Source: Apostichopus japonicus (taxonomy: Eukaryota > Echinodermata > Holothuroidea > Aspidochirotida > Stichopodidae). From it: a DNA stretch of 64,000 nucleotides. Below the pieces are notes generated by a model. It was given only the letters and a program-made list of their open reading frames with translations. It made no database searches and was not told the DNA's origin. The stretch's first letter is position 1; the number at the start of each line of letters is the position of its first letter. Shown here one piece after another: positions 63,290 to 64,000 of this stretch. The stretch spans positions 17,630,764 through 17,694,763 of the forward strand of contig NC_092583.1 in assembly GCF_037975245.1 (NCBI RefSeq). The letters are read 5' to 3'. A program made the translations under genes and the position numbers.

Positions 63290-64000
63290 GTACCCACATG
63301 GTATAATAGTATACGTGTAATATCCACATGGTATAATAGTATACTGATATTATCCACATTGTATAATAGTACGTATAATATCCACATGGTATAATAGTAT
63401 ACGTATAATATCCACATGGTATACTAGCACGTATATTATCCACATGGTATAATAGAACGTATAATATCCACATGGTATAATAGTATACGTATAATATCCA
63501 CATGGTATAATGATACGTATAATATCCACATGGTATAACAGTACGTATATTATCCACTTGGTATAATAGTATACGTATAATATCCACATGATATAATAGT
63601 ATACGTATATTATCCACATGGTATAAAAGCATAATATCCACTTGGTATAATAGTATACGTATAATATCCACATGGTATAATGATACGTATAATATCCACA
63701 TGGTATAACAGTACGTATATTATCCACTTGGTATAATATTATACGTATAATATCCACATGGTATAATAGTATACCTATATTATACACATGGTATAATAGA
63801 ACGTATAATATCCACATGGTAGGATAGTATACGTATAATATCCAAATGGTATAATAGTACGTATAATATCCACATGGTATAACAGTACGTATATTATCCA
63901 CTTGGTATAATAGTATACGTATAATATCCACATGGTATAATAGTATACGTATGATATCCTCATGGTATAATAGTACGTATAATATCCGCATGGTATAATA
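63290..64000. repeat. 27-30-bp minisatellite running off the right end
   Basis: About 25 copies of CCACATGGTATAATAGTATA plus CGTATAATAT, with frequent 3-bp length variants (AGTACGTATA). The array is truncated by the window end. Open minus-strand frames of up to 213 codons across it are artefacts of the repeat. Confidence 0.95.

Noticed and set aside
63139-63991. Minus-strand frames of up to 213 codons
   Set aside because: They lie within the 27-30-bp minisatellite at the window end.

Overview
This is a window of animal nuclear DNA, AT-rich and intron-rich. It has canonical GT/AG introns, many minisatellites and microsatellites, small DNA transposons and decayed non-LTR retrotransposon pieces. 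There are no bacterial, plasmid or organellar features. The compact exons, long repeat-filled introns, numerous G/C homopolymer runs and retrotransposon style suggest a marine invertebrate, most likely a deuterostome such as an echinoderm. That placement is an inference, because no lineage-specific marker gene is present.

Only three genes can be assembled with confidence, all between about 12.7 kb and 40.5 kb. (1) On the minus strand, 13279-19478, five exons encode a 228-residue homologue of the ribosome biogenesis factor SLX9/FAM207A. (2) On the plus strand, 21096-27752, seven coding exons encode a 364-residue membrane-anchored protein with a cupin/JmjC-like fold. The usual iron-binding HxD appears to be Y-V-E. 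Genes 1 and 2 are head to head, about 1.6 kb apart. (3) On the minus strand, 34114-40451, four exons encode a 946-residue C2H2 zinc-finger protein. It has a distinctive basic N-terminal domain, an acidic/AT-hook-like middle and a cluster of six fingers at the C-terminus. Exon phases agree at every junction in all three models. Between genes 2 and 3 a possible coiled-coil terminal exon (31769-31900) remains unassigned.

The left flank (1-12.1 kb) and the right part (40.5-64 kb) hold no gene I can support. They contain a 48-bp minisatellite (4160-5885), a 17-bp array (12107-12516), a long TATACAGTATAC palindromic array (29615-30356), a 425-bp pure pentanucleotide polypyrimidine tract (43431-43858) with 12-bp derivatives, two long (TA)n tracts, and a series of 16-99 bp minisatellites on the right, the last of which runs off the window end. 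Two apparently complete non-autonomous hAT-type elements with 8-bp target duplications lie at 50078-51209 and 54014-54420. Foldback sequences lie at about 21705-22106. 5'-truncated non-LTR retrotransposon fragments lie at 38258-38906 and 58505-59682.

The genes do not form a single pathway. The notable points are an SLX9 exon whose 3' splice region has been amplified into in-phase decoy donor sites, a likely degenerate JmjC-like active site, and a retrotransposon tail lying two bases from a splice-donor hexamer.
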